9,460 nt of DNA from Methylococcaceae bacterium (GCA_021647145.1 JAKIVF010000126.1:1-9460); one strand, 5' to 3'; numbered from the stretch's first letter, positions 1 through 6,468 are shown. Program-made: numbers and translations. Notes: generated from the letters alone by a model not told the origin.

Positions 1-1
1 G

Positions 2-166
2 GCAGAAAATTCGATTAGCCCACAAAATATTGAAGCTGATATTCGCCAGAAGTTATTACCTATTCTTTTTAAAGCGTGTAAAGAGCTTGGAGCAGGAATG
101 GATCAAGCAAAATCTATTGTTGAGACGGTTGTTAAAATCACTCGTGTTGGTACAGCTGGCTTATGA
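2..166 (+). CDS. hsdR: Type I restriction enzyme R subunit, C-terminal end only (partial)
   Basis: The window opens inside a reading frame that runs 54 codons to a TGA at 164-166. The peptide begins AENSISPQNIEADIRQK and ends TRVGTAGL. It resembles the extreme C-terminal helical region of HsdR, the motor and nuclease subunit of type I restriction-modification enzymes. None of the nuclease or helicase motifs lies inside the window, so the call depends on tail resemblance and on the next gene, a YgjP-type peptidase often found beside type I restriction loci. The stop overlaps the next start in an ATGA arrangement, so the two are probably translationally coupled. It is most likely cargo of the mobile element. 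hsdM and hsdS would be expected upstream of the window. Confidence 0.7.
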   Translation, partial: AENSISPQNIEADIRQKLLPILFKACKELGAGMDQAKSIVETVVKITRVGTAGL

Positions 167-954
167 GTGTTGATATTGTCTATCCCGCTCGTGCTTTAAA
201 TAAAAGAGACAGTGCTGATATTCAAAGTATTTTATATGGCGATGAGCTTATCGAGTATGAACTTAAAGAGCGTAAAAGTGATATTAATCGCTTGCTGATT
301 AAGGTACACCCTGATTGTCATGTGGTTGTGCTTGCACCTAAGAGTGCTTGTAGTGATGAAATACAAATGGCAGTAAGAAAGCGTAGTCGTTGGATTTATA
401 CGCAATTAAAGCAGTTTAGGTCACAGCTACAGCATGTAACACCGCGTAATTATATCGGTGGAGAAAGTCACTATTATTTAGGAAAAAAATATTTACTGAA
501 AGTTGTCTCTTCAGAAGATAAGCCAAAGATTAAGTTACTTCGGGGGAAGCTTGAAATTACGGTTTCAGGTGAAAATAAAGAGCATCAAAAGAATAAAGTA
601 AAAATGTTAATAAACCATTGGTACAAAGTGCGAGCGAGAGAGGTGTTTTCTCGTCGTCTAGATGCCGTGCTAGGTCAAGCACTTTGGGTTTCTGAATGTC
701 CTCCTATTCGATTATTAGCGATGCAGAATCAATGGGGTAGCTGCTCACCCAATGGACGACTAACCTTGAATACGCACCTTGTAAAAGCTCCACGAGAATG
801 TATTGATTATGTAATATTACATGAGCTTTGCCACCTTGCAGAACATAATCATAGCCCAAGGTTTTATCGCTTGATGAGTGAGGTTATGCCTGAATGGGAA
901 GAAGTTAAGGAACGGTTGGATGGGATGGCAGAGGTTTTGCTAAATGGTGATTGA
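163..954 (+). CDS. YgjP-type (DUF45, SprT/WLM-like) zinc metallopeptidase
   Basis: This is a 263-residue predicted cytoplasmic protein with no signal peptide or membrane segment. The C-terminal third holds the family signature: WGSCS at residues 191-195, then HELCHLAEHNHSPRFY from residue 220. H220, E221 and H224 form the HExxH zinc and catalytic motif, and a histidine in the HNHS stretch (H228 or H230) is the likely third ligand. The N-terminal half (about 25-135) matches the beta-rich region seen in YgjP proteins. Length is close to the family norm. The ATG overlaps the preceding hsdR stop by four bases (ATGA), which fixes the start and implies coupled expression. YgjP-like genes recur next to type I restriction loci, but their role there is not established. 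The substrate is unknown. The family call is secure; a link to restriction is inferred from position. Confidence 0.9.
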   Translation: MSVDIVYPARALNKRDSADIQSILYGDELIEYELKERKSDINRLLIKVHPDCHVVVLAPKSACSDEIQMAVRKRSRWIYTQLKQFRSQLQHVTPRNYIGGESHYYLGKKYLLKVVSSEDKPKIKLLRGKLEITVSGENKEHQKNKVKMLINHWYKVRAREVFSRRLDAVLGQALWVSECPPIRLLAMQNQWGSCSPNGRLTLNTHLVKAPRECIDYVILHELCHLAEHNHSPRFYRLMSEVMPEWEEVKERLDGMAEVLLNGD

Positions 955-1193
955 TAGACTATATTTAAAATAGGCAGTTACACAGATTATTTACAGGCTC
1001 TTTACAGGCTCAAAATCATATCCAGTGAATCACTTGTAATATCCCCGCCTAACTCTACAAACTTAATAAAATCAGCCTCTTCTAATTGAGTTGGTTTAAC
1101 TAGCACTGTCATATTTTTTGAGTTCTTACCAGAATATGTCTCGTAAGCACCATTGGCTATACACTCTTTCTCCTTTACTATTTTTAAAATACA
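955..1193. other. Short gene-poor gap between convergent genes
   Basis: No convincing gene is visible between the metallopeptidase stop and the traA stop. Contents: an 11-bp tandem duplication (TTTACAGGCTC, 990-1000 and 1001-1011), and a minus-strand open stretch in the same frame as traA but after its stop. No clear GC hairpin followed by T residues was seen, so terminators for the two convergent genes are not evident. Confidence 0.5.
1002..1112 (-). CDS. Possible 36-residue small ORF or gene remnant downstream of traA
   Basis: On the minus strand an ATG at 1112 opens a 36-residue frame starting MTVLVKPTQLEEADF and ending at TAA 1002-1004. The frame is open back to the traA stop and would read about 27 further plausible residues there, but no good start with a Shine-Dalgarno site is present. 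A GGAG at 1171-1174 sits before a GTG, but that GTG is in another frame and stops after 12 codons. The composition looks protein-like, so this may be the tail of a decayed gene, a small real protein, or chance. I recognise no family. Confidence is low. Confidence 0.2.
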   Translation of the reverse strand: MTVLVKPTQLEEADFIKFVELGGDITSDSLDMILSL

Positions 1194-3668
1194 CTATCTT
1201 TCTATTCCTATTGAATGTTGATGCCCTCGTTCTCTTTTGATTATTTGTTTTTGCAAAATAAATAATAATTTATTATTTATTTGAACCCCGCTTTTTTGCA
1301 ACTGCTCAATACACCTCTTCATTTCATCTCTAATTTTATTGTACTGCTGTTCATTAATGGATTTCTCTTCTTTAAGGTTTTTTTCTATTTTTTTCATTAA
1401 TTTTTGAAAGTGATTTTCCTCTGGATATTCGGCTCCTTTTTCTTTTTTAATATTCTGTTTAAGAGAACTCTCTTGAAAATCTATCCCATGACGTTTTGCA
1501 AAGGTTGATATAGATTCTTGGCGTTTTAACCGACTAAATTGTTTAGCCATTGCATCGTGATTTTCAAGTTCGTCTTTACCTGCATAGACTTTTACACTTT
1601 CTTTGTGCCTTGATAAGCTTACATACGCAAGGTGTTTATCAAATGATTGTGTGGCTAATACCATTGCATGGTCTACAGTTACTCCTTGAGATTTGTGTAT
1701 GGTCATTGCATAGCCATAGGTAATGTTTTGATATTTATTTGTATCAACTTTAATGCTTTTTCCGTTATCGAGTTTAATTAGCAGCTGTGCATTTTTTTCA
1801 TGTGTTTCTTCAACTGTACCCAATGAACCATTGGTGACACCTAGTTGTTTATTATTTTTTAAGAATAAAATTCTATCCCCTGTCCCAAACTGCTTTTTTC
1901 CTTCTGTTGTTTGGGTGGTTATTTCGGTATGTACTTCTCCACGAATAAGAAGTGTTTTCCGAATATTTTGATTAAGCTCTTCTACATCTACCCGCTTATG
2001 CGCTAAAACAGCCATATTTTTGCGTGTATGCGTTTCTTTTAAATAATCTCTAACTATGTCGTTGATTGCATCCTGATGTGTTTCTGCTAGCTTTATGCTA
2101 CCGTTTTCGGCATAAGCATTAATGGCAGAAACTGAGCACCCTTGTGATAGGTTATAAGTTGCCTCTCTTTGCCAGTCTTCTTGCTGTCTTCTAATCGTTG
2201 ATATTTCAGTAAAACCGTTGATTTCTGACATATCACGAAAAGGATTACCAGCTTGGATAGGTTGTAACTGTTCAGAATCACCTGCTAGTACAAGCTTAGC
2301 CCCTGTTTTCTCTACTTCATCAAGGATGCTTTTCATGAGTTTATTATTGACCATACCCGCCTCATCCATCACAAGCACTGTTTTATTATCAAGAGGATAA
2401 GAACCATTTTTAATGTCATAAAGTAAGCGATGAATAGTTGAAGATTTAATATCACTACTTTTTTCTAAACCCTCTGCAGCTTTACCTGCTAAGGCAATGC
2501 CCTTAACTTTAAAGCCTGAGTCTTCCCATATCTCTTTTGCAGCTTTGAACATGGTTGATTTACCTGCACCAGCAAAGCCGACAACAATAGATAAGCGCTT
2601 ACTGTTGGTTACTTCATTTATCGCTTCTTTTTGTTCATTCGATAAAAAACTATAGTTACTTTTAACACGTTCTATTGAGGGACTATTAACGCCGTGATTA
2701 GAGACACTCGTACCTAGAACCTCAGCAATTTCTCTTATTGACTGCTCCGTTTCTAGTACGTCTTTAGTGGTATAAAATTGAGTTTTCTTGCTTGATTTAG
2801 TGAGGGATAATAACTTTTCAGAACAATCCAGCTTTGATTTAATCTCTTCAAAAATATGCTTATCATTAATATGTTTAAATAGTTCTCTGTAAAGATCATG
2901 TTTTGAAAAAACACTTTTTCGATCACTAACAAGTTCAATAATTTTATCTGGATTATCTAACAACTCCTTAGTCTTTTGTAACTGAACTTGACGATTATGA
3001 TCCCCCTTATCTGTTTTTATACCATCCTTTTCTAGCTGGTTTGCAGCTCCCATATGTACTTGTGTTGCAAATTCACCATTGTTGTTTGTGACTTCTAATC
3101 CAATATTATTTTCTTGGAAGTATTTGTTTTGATAATCTGCCCATTGATGTCGTATTTGTTCCTCTGCACTGACTCTTCCACGACCACTAAAAGATGGGTT
3201 TAAGTGAGTTGCCTTTTTACCAAAACCATTTTCATCAATGACTCTAGTTGTTGTCATTAAATGTGCATGAGGATTATCCGCGCTGTGATAGTGAATATTT
3301 ATATCTACTGCAACGCCTTCTTTTACAAACTGCTCTTGTGCGAACTGCTTTGCCATTTCAATATATTGCTTTTGGCTTAACTCTTTTGGTAGGGCTATTA
3401 CATGATCTTTGGCAAGTTGTGAGTCTTTCCTATGTTCTGAATCTTCAACAGCATTCCATAGTGTTTCTCTATCTGTATATGCGATATCAACACCCTCTGG
3501 AATCATGATTTCAGAAAAAATAACTTCATGCTTTCGGTGAGCATAGTTGACGGTTAAGCCAATTCTATCATCGTACATTTTATCACCTGAACGATAGGCA
3601 GATGCTTTGATAGCACTGTGTCCTTTTGATCGAGAAAGGATACTCGTAGATGCGTATTCAATAGCCAT
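1194..3668 (-). CDS. traA: TraA-type conjugative relaxase-helicase (MobA/MobL, MOBQ, Ti-plasmid type)
   Basis: This 824-residue protein should nick the transfer origin, stay covalently attached to the DNA end and unwind the strand. Residues 1-205 form the MobA/MobL relaxase domain: an N-terminal Tyr region (YASTSILSRSKGHSAIKASAY, Y5 to Y25) and the metal-binding histidine cluster HYHSADNPHAH at about 126-136. Residues 340-700 form a superfamily 1 helicase: Walker A GFAGAGKST (364-372), Walker B VLVMDEAG (431-438), GDSEQLQP (463-470), TIHKSQG (656-662) and SLSRH (684-688). The charged C-terminal 110 residues look helical. Ti-plasmid TraA proteins are near 1,100 residues, so this one is short, mostly at the C-terminus. 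The ATG at 3668 has GGAG 12 bases upstream, a slightly long spacing. It is transcribed away from traCD, with the oriT candidate between them, as on Ti plasmids. Confidence 0.93.
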   Translation of the reverse strand: MAIEYASTSILSRSKGHSAIKASAYRSGDKMYDDRIGLTVNYAHRKHEVIFSEIMIPEGVDIAYTDRETLWNAVEDSEHRKDSQLAKDHVIALPKELSQKQYIEMAKQFAQEQFVKEGVAVDINIHYHSADNPHAHLMTTTRVIDENGFGKKATHLNPSFSGRGRVSAEEQIRHQWADYQNKYFQENNIGLEVTNNNGEFATQVHMGAANQLEKDGIKTDKGDHNRQVQLQKTKELLDNPDKIIELVSDRKSVFSKHDLYRELFKHINDKHIFEEIKSKLDCSEKLLSLTKSSKKTQFYTTKDVLETEQSIREIAEVLGTSVSNHGVNSPSIERVKSNYSFLSNEQKEAINEVTNSKRLSIVVGFAGAGKSTMFKAAKEIWEDSGFKVKGIALAGKAAEGLEKSSDIKSSTIHRLLYDIKNGSYPLDNKTVLVMDEAGMVNNKLMKSILDEVEKTGAKLVLAGDSEQLQPIQAGNPFRDMSEINGFTEISTIRRQQEDWQREATYNLSQGCSVSAINAYAENGSIKLAETHQDAINDIVRDYLKETHTRKNMAVLAHKRVDVEELNQNIRKTLLIRGEVHTEITTQTTEGKKQFGTGDRILFLKNNKQLGVTNGSLGTVEETHEKNAQLLIKLDNGKSIKVDTNKYQNITYGYAMTIHKSQGVTVDHAMVLATQSFDKHLAYVSLSRHKESVKVYAGKDELENHDAMAKQFSRLKRQESISTFAKRHGIDFQESSLKQNIKKEKGAEYPEENHFQKLMKKIEKNLKEEKSINEQQYNKIRDEMKRCIEQLQKSGVQINNKLLFILQKQIIKRERGHQHSIGIER

Positions 3669-3682
3669 GTTTTAAGTTTTCT

Positions 3683-3696
3683 CCGATACCAATCGG
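3683..3696. promoter_or_regulatory. Small inverted repeat overlapping the traA ribosome-binding site
   Basis: CCGAT (3683-3687) and ATCGG (3692-3696) form a perfect 5-bp inverted repeat with a 4-base loop. On the traA mRNA, the 3' arm shares two Gs with the GGAG Shine-Dalgarno site, so the hairpin could limit ribosome access or bind a regulator. It also shares two bases (3695-3696) with the adjacent oriT inverted repeat. The structure is seen in the sequence; the regulatory role is inference. Confidence 0.4.
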
Positions 3697-3730
3697 CGCA
3701 ATGTTGCACAGCAACATATATTGCGCCTTT
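3695..3730 (+). other. Candidate origin of transfer (oriT), RSF1010/Ti-like
   Basis: Nested inverted repeats: GGCGCA (3695-3700) pairs with TGCGCC (3722-3727), and inside lies a perfect 7-bp hairpin, ATGTTGC (3701-3707), loop ACA, GCAACAT (3711-3717). The order hairpin, short AT-rich spacer (ATAT), TGCGCC, pyrimidine resembles oriT of RSF1010/R1162, where a hairpin is followed by TAAATGCGCC or TAAGTGCGCC around the nick. It lies between divergent traA and traC, the Ti-plasmid oriT position. The nick would be in or just after TGCGCC on the plus strand; the exact base cannot be fixed. Function is inferred from structure and position. Confidence 0.65.
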
Positions 3731-3832
3731 GCTATCATCCTTCATAGATAGTCAGTCACTAAACGTCTTATGATTTTAATAGGTTTTAAATAAACTCTAA
3801 CAACGCAAATGAATTATGTCGTCAAAAACCGT

Positions 3833-3859
3833 AGAAATTTAAAGAGCAATTCAATTTTC
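3833..3859 (+). promoter_or_regulatory. Copy 1 of a 27-bp element found upstream of both plus-strand operons
   Basis: Begins AGAAATTTAAAGAGCAATTC and ends 36 bases before the traC start. A second copy at 6125-6151 agrees at 22 of 27 positions. All five differences are transitions. The position suggests a shared operator or promoter element coordinating transfer and replication genes, but no bound protein is known and I could not place a convincing -35/-10 pair. Confidence 0.5.
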
Positions 3860-3894
3860 TAGTATTTTAAAGATTACTGATGTAATTTTTAAAA

Positions 3895-4140
3895 ATGACA
3901 ACAAAACAAACAACTAAGCAACGCATAGAAACAAAGAAAGAGCGTATCGCTCAACTGAAAAAACAGATTGATGCGCTTGAACTAAGGCAATCAAAACGAA
4001 TACATGCAATCGCCCAAAAAGCGGGCTTGTACGATATTGTTTTTAAGGATGATGAATTGATACAGGTGTTTATAGCATTCATTAATAATGCAAAAAAAAC
4101 TCAAGAATTCGAGGACTCAAACAACAAATCAACCGATTAA
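3895..4140 (+). CDS. traC: TraC-like conjugal transfer accessory protein
   Basis: An 81-residue, strongly charged protein. Residues 1-40 form a Lys/Glu-rich heptad-like helix (coiled coil likely). They are followed by RIHAIAQKAGLYDIVFKDDEL (about 35-55), which matches the 'RI..IA.KAGL..I....EL' pattern of the small TraC proteins encoded beside oriT on Ti-type plasmids. These are thought to help assemble or position the relaxosome. No membrane segment is seen. It heads a three-gene plus-strand operon (traC, traD, unknown) divergent from traA across the oriT candidate, the same order as Ti-plasmid traCDG with a different third gene. No strong Shine-Dalgarno site precedes the ATG. Coupled with the adjacent traD, the family call is fairly secure; the biochemical role is by analogy. 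Confidence 0.75.
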   Translation: MTTKQTTKQRIETKKERIAQLKKQIDALELRQSKRIHAIAQKAGLYDIVFKDDELIQVFIAFINNAKKTQEFEDSNNKSTD

Positions 4141-4160
4141 ATTTGGAGCATGCTTACCTT

Positions 4161-4358
4161 ATGAATAAAGATAGAAAACAAGATACTCATGAAAAAATAC
4201 AGCTTGGTGGGTTGGTTGTAAAAGCTGGTTTAAGGAATGCAGACAAGGCGATTATTCTTGGTGCATTGTGTGAACTTTTTTCACTCCTTGATACTAAGTC
4301 TGAAAGTAAGATTTTAAAAAAATACTTTGAAATAGGAAGCGATAAGTTTAAAGAATAA
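4161..4358 (+). CDS. traD: TraD family small conjugal transfer protein (Ti type)
   Basis: Starting at ATG 4161 the protein has 65 residues. The motif IQLGGLVVKAGLRNADKAIILGAL is typical of the Ti-type TraD family (about 70 residues; not the F-plasmid TraD coupling ATPase). A TTG at 4143 is in frame and would add six residues, but it has no ribosome-binding site of its own, while a GGAG at 4145-4148 lies 12 bases before ATG 4161 and family members begin shortly before the 'K.DT..KI.LGGLV' block. Hence ATG 4161 is preferred. The gene follows traC after 20 bases and is followed one base later by the next start, so all three are probably co-translated. It likely assists relaxosome function; mechanism is not established. 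Confidence 0.85.
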   Translation: MNKDRKQDTHEKIQLGGLVVKAGLRNADKAIILGALCELFSLLDTKSESKILKKYFEIGSDKFKE

Positions 4359-4359
4359 T

Positions 4360-4977
4360 ATGTCTAAACACGTTACTGAACCCTTTGAAAAAGAAGATCA
4401 ACAAATCTTAGCGTCAATGGAGGATATAAAAACATATTTATCCAGAAGTTATACATTGGAAAAAATATATGACGTACTTTTCATTATGAAACGGCTTGAT
4501 ATGGACTTTAAGTTATTTAATATTTTAGTAACATCACTATTAACGCTGGATAAAATGCAAAAATCTTTAAAAAGTAGTATGGAGTCTATTGATAGAGAAA
4601 TTCAACGTTATCACTCTTACAATAAGCCCCGAACAAGCAATCTTCCAAGTGACTGTCATCATATCGAAGCATATTATAACCTACCATACCATGAGGTTTT
4701 AAAAAATTCGCCTACCCTTCAAATGACTGTCAAGCTCAATGAAAAAAAAGAAAAAGTTAAATTATCTGGAGCTGAAGCTGTGAAATATCATGAACAAGAA
4801 ATAAGAGACTGCTTAAAGTTAGGTTTTAGCAAAAAAGATATATTTGAAGGTTTAATTGATCCTATTTTAATGCCTATTTGTTACAACACATTCATAAAAT
4901 ATGTCAAAAAATTCATTATTGACATACCTCAACCAATAGACAATGACTATCAGTCAAAATATCATACTCTTTGTTGA
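4360..4977 (+). CDS. Unrecognised 205-residue protein, third gene of the traCD operon
   Basis: I do not recognise this family. The ATG lies one base after the traD stop, so it is probably translationally coupled and works with the transfer genes. The protein is soluble and Lys-rich, with no signal peptide or membrane segment. Residues 31-60 (YTLEKIYDVLF...) and 155-184 (FSKKDIFEGLI...YNTFIKYVKKF) look like two versions of one helical unit. The second resembles the DNA-binding helices of plasmid mobilisation accessory proteins, in which a 'S..DI...L....I.Y.TF.RYL' pattern recurs. A helical, possibly coiled-coil stretch lies at 62-85, and a less ordered section at 86-120. It ends 23 bases from the convergent membrane-protein gene. 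A DNA-binding relaxosome accessory or tra regulator is a reasonable inference, nothing more. On Ti plasmids this slot holds the coupling protein TraG, which this clearly is not. Confidence 0.7.
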   Translation: MSKHVTEPFEKEDQQILASMEDIKTYLSRSYTLEKIYDVLFIMKRLDMDFKLFNILVTSLLTLDKMQKSLKSSMESIDREIQRYHSYNKPRTSNLPSDCHHIEAYYNLPYHEVLKNSPTLQMTVKLNEKKEKVKLSGAEAVKYHEQEIRDCLKLGFSKKDIFEGLIDPILMPICYNTFIKYVKKFIIDIPQPIDNDYQSKYHTLC

Positions 4978-5000
4978 GAACTGGATTTGTAACCCTATTT

Positions 5001-6101
5001 TCAATAACAATGGAATTTTAAGCGCATTTGAACATTCTTGTAAAGAGCCAAAGAAACCATCAAGCAGAATAATGATGTACCTACCGCCATTGGCATCATC
5101 TTCTTTATTAATAACAATAAGCTGATGAAGAAAAATAATATTAAAAAAACACTTATTAATCTAATACTTTGATTAAACCATTTCATAGGCCTACTCGTTT
5201 CAACAAAAGCATGAAACCAGATTTTAAAAGCTCTTGAGCTGAAGCTTGAAAACGGCTTTATTATTGTCTTAAGCTGGTCTTTGATAAAATCTTCATTCGG
5301 TAGCCAAAGAGCTGTCTTTTTTTCTATCAATTTAGAGACCTGTAGGTCAGATAAATATTTACAAGATTCTGGCTCATTAGCAATACCTGCAATCATAAGC
5401 CTTACGAAAAGCTTTGGGTTTTTAATAAACTGTTCTTCCGTTGGCAAATAACCAACCATGTATGCATTGCTGTTAATAATCCAATTATCCAGAATCATAT
5501 ATAGCCACTGAATATACAAGTCTCTAATACCAAAATGCTCTAGTTGTTTTTTTATATTTTTTGTTTCAATAAGATTTATAAGTATTGTGGTTATATCCTC
5601 CACTTCCATTTTGGAGTTAACATACTGATTTCTTTTCAGATAATACCTAAACAGAATTGTAATTTTACTTAGATCAGCAAAGTCGAAGTTGCTGTAAGGT
5701 TTAGTATTTTGTCTTTCCAACACATATTTTAAGTCACCCTCTAAATGGTCATGCTGACCTTTGAGGCAGAGACCAAACTCTCCTTTAAACATAGCGTTAA
5801 ACAAATCACTACTATAGGGGGCATTTAAATAGATGTCCTTTGAACCTGATACAATTTGATCCATACGGTCAATAGTTCCTCCAGAAGCATTCCTCCATTC
5901 TTTTGAGTGACATGAATAATTATCAAACTTTTTTAACCAACCTAACTGCCCTTTCTTTGATAAGTCCATTTCTACAACTAATTTATCTGTTAATTCATTT
6001 TTATCTTTTGCATTTGTCTCATCCAATACATATTGAAACCAAGTATAAGTTCGAATTTGTTTTTCAAGTCTTTGCAAAGGCGTATCGGGAGTATTTGACA
6101 T
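5001..6101 (-). CDS. Unrecognised 366-residue protein with two C-terminal membrane segments
   Basis: The function is unknown. Residues 1-310 look soluble and mostly helical. Two strongly hydrophobic segments follow, about 315-332 (LISVFLILFFFISLLLLI) and 338-354 (AVGTSLFCLMVSLALY), joined by a short basic turn (KKMM), then a basic tail. This predicts a protein anchored in the inner membrane by a C-terminal hairpin with its bulk in the cytoplasm. Residues 50-105 (WLKKFDNYSCHSKEWRNA...SGSKDIYLNAPYS) faintly recall an N-terminal module in uncharacterised element-borne proteins with a 'W..Y..G...P....V..PG....' pattern; this is weak memory. The ATG has AAGGA ten bases upstream. The gene is convergent with the tra operon and divergent from the replication operon, so it is its own transcription unit, perhaps cargo. 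Exclusion, maintenance or defence roles are possible and untested. Confidence 0.75.
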   Translation of the reverse strand: MSNTPDTPLQRLEKQIRTYTWFQYVLDETNAKDKNELTDKLVVEMDLSKKGQLGWLKKFDNYSCHSKEWRNASGGTIDRMDQIVSGSKDIYLNAPYSSDLFNAMFKGEFGLCLKGQHDHLEGDLKYVLERQNTKPYSNFDFADLSKITILFRYYLKRNQYVNSKMEVEDITTILINLIETKNIKKQLEHFGIRDLYIQWLYMILDNWIINSNAYMVGYLPTEEQFIKNPKLFVRLMIAGIANEPESCKYLSDLQVSKLIEKKTALWLPNEDFIKDQLKTIIKPFSSFSSRAFKIWFHAFVETSRPMKWFNQSIRLISVFLILFFFISLLLLIKKMMPMAVGTSLFCLMVSLALYKNVQMRLKFHCY

Positions 6102-6245
6102 GTTAATTCATTCCTTGGACTTTCAGAAACCTAAAGAGTAATTCGATTTCCGTGTAAATATCACATTTTAAGGGTAGTTTATCCGCAGTTAACGCAATTT
6201 AGCGTTTTCTTATTATCTAATTATATCACATTTGGGATTAGCTAT
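6102..6245. promoter_or_regulatory. Divergent control region between the membrane-protein gene and the replication operon
   Basis: Contains copy 2 of the 27-bp element (6125-6151), a direct repeat TATCACATTT (6159-6168 and 6224-6233, 65 bp apart), and an inverted repeat AACGC (6191-6195) / GCGTT (6202-6206) with a 6-base AT loop between the two direct repeats. The second direct repeat ends 12 bases before the ATG of the small winged-helix gene. The symmetry suggests operator sites for that protein or for TrfA, but promoters were not assigned with confidence. Confidence 0.45.
6125..6151 (+). promoter_or_regulatory. Copy 2 of the 27-bp element shared by the tra and replication operons
   Basis: Begins AGAAACCTAAAGAGTAATTC and matches 3833-3859 at 22 of 27 positions. 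It lies 94 bases upstream of the 6246 start and 23 bases upstream of the divergent 6101 start, so it could act on either gene. It contains GAAACCT, the reverse complement of the iteron core AGGTTTC, a weak hint of TrfA binding that copy 1 does not share. Confidence 0.5.
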
Positions 6246-6464
6246 ATGAGTACTACGCATGAATATCTACAGGGCAAATATGGCCCACTAATGTCGCTTG
6301 AAGCTTTAGCAAAGACACTTGATAGAGCACCACAAGGTTTGCGAGTCTCGCTAAATACCAATAGTGATATTGCTAAGGCAATTAATGCCTCTAAAAAGAA
6401 AATTGGTCGACGTATTTATTTTAAAACAGAAAAAATCGCTATAATTATTGATAGTGAAGAGTGA
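6246..6464 (+). CDS. Small winged-helix/HTH-like plasmid protein upstream of trfA
   Basis: A 72-residue basic protein. Residues 15-37 (LMSLEALAKTLDRAPQGLR) have the spacing of a helix-turn-helix, with 'SLEALA..L.R...GLR' as the recognition unit, and residues 53-67 (IGRRIYFKTEKIAII) look like the beta-hairpin wing of excisionase or MerR-type folds. Similar short proteins sit upstream of trfA-like genes on plasmids and islands; no function is established that I know of. The trfA start follows four bases after its stop, so the two form one operon. A GGGA about eight bases before the ATG may serve as ribosome-binding site. A likely role is an autoregulator of the replication operon, or a recombination directionality factor for the nearby integrase, since no other excisionase candidate is visible in the window. 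Both are inference. Confidence 0.75.
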   Translation: MSTTHEYLQGKYGPLMSLEALAKTLDRAPQGLRVSLNTNSDIAKAINASKKKIGRRIYFKTEKIAIIIDSEE

Positions 6465-6468
6465 ATAA

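Noticed and set aside
990..1011. Tandem TTTACAGGCTC duplication as a possible attachment-site repeat
   Set aside because: It does not resemble the tRNA-Leu 3' end, and two adjacent 11-bp copies are more likely a slippage duplication.
1753..3508. Several 60-86 codon open frames on either strand inside traA
   Set aside because: They lie antisense or out of frame within a motif-rich helicase/relaxase gene and have no family features.
4143..4160. TTG start giving a six-residue longer TraD
   Set aside because: The GGAG site lies inside this extension and serves ATG 4161, and family members begin near that ATG.
4943..5125. A 60-codon plus-strand frame across the end of the membrane-protein gene
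   Set aside because: It overlaps two better-supported genes, has no ribosome-binding site and no recognisable content.
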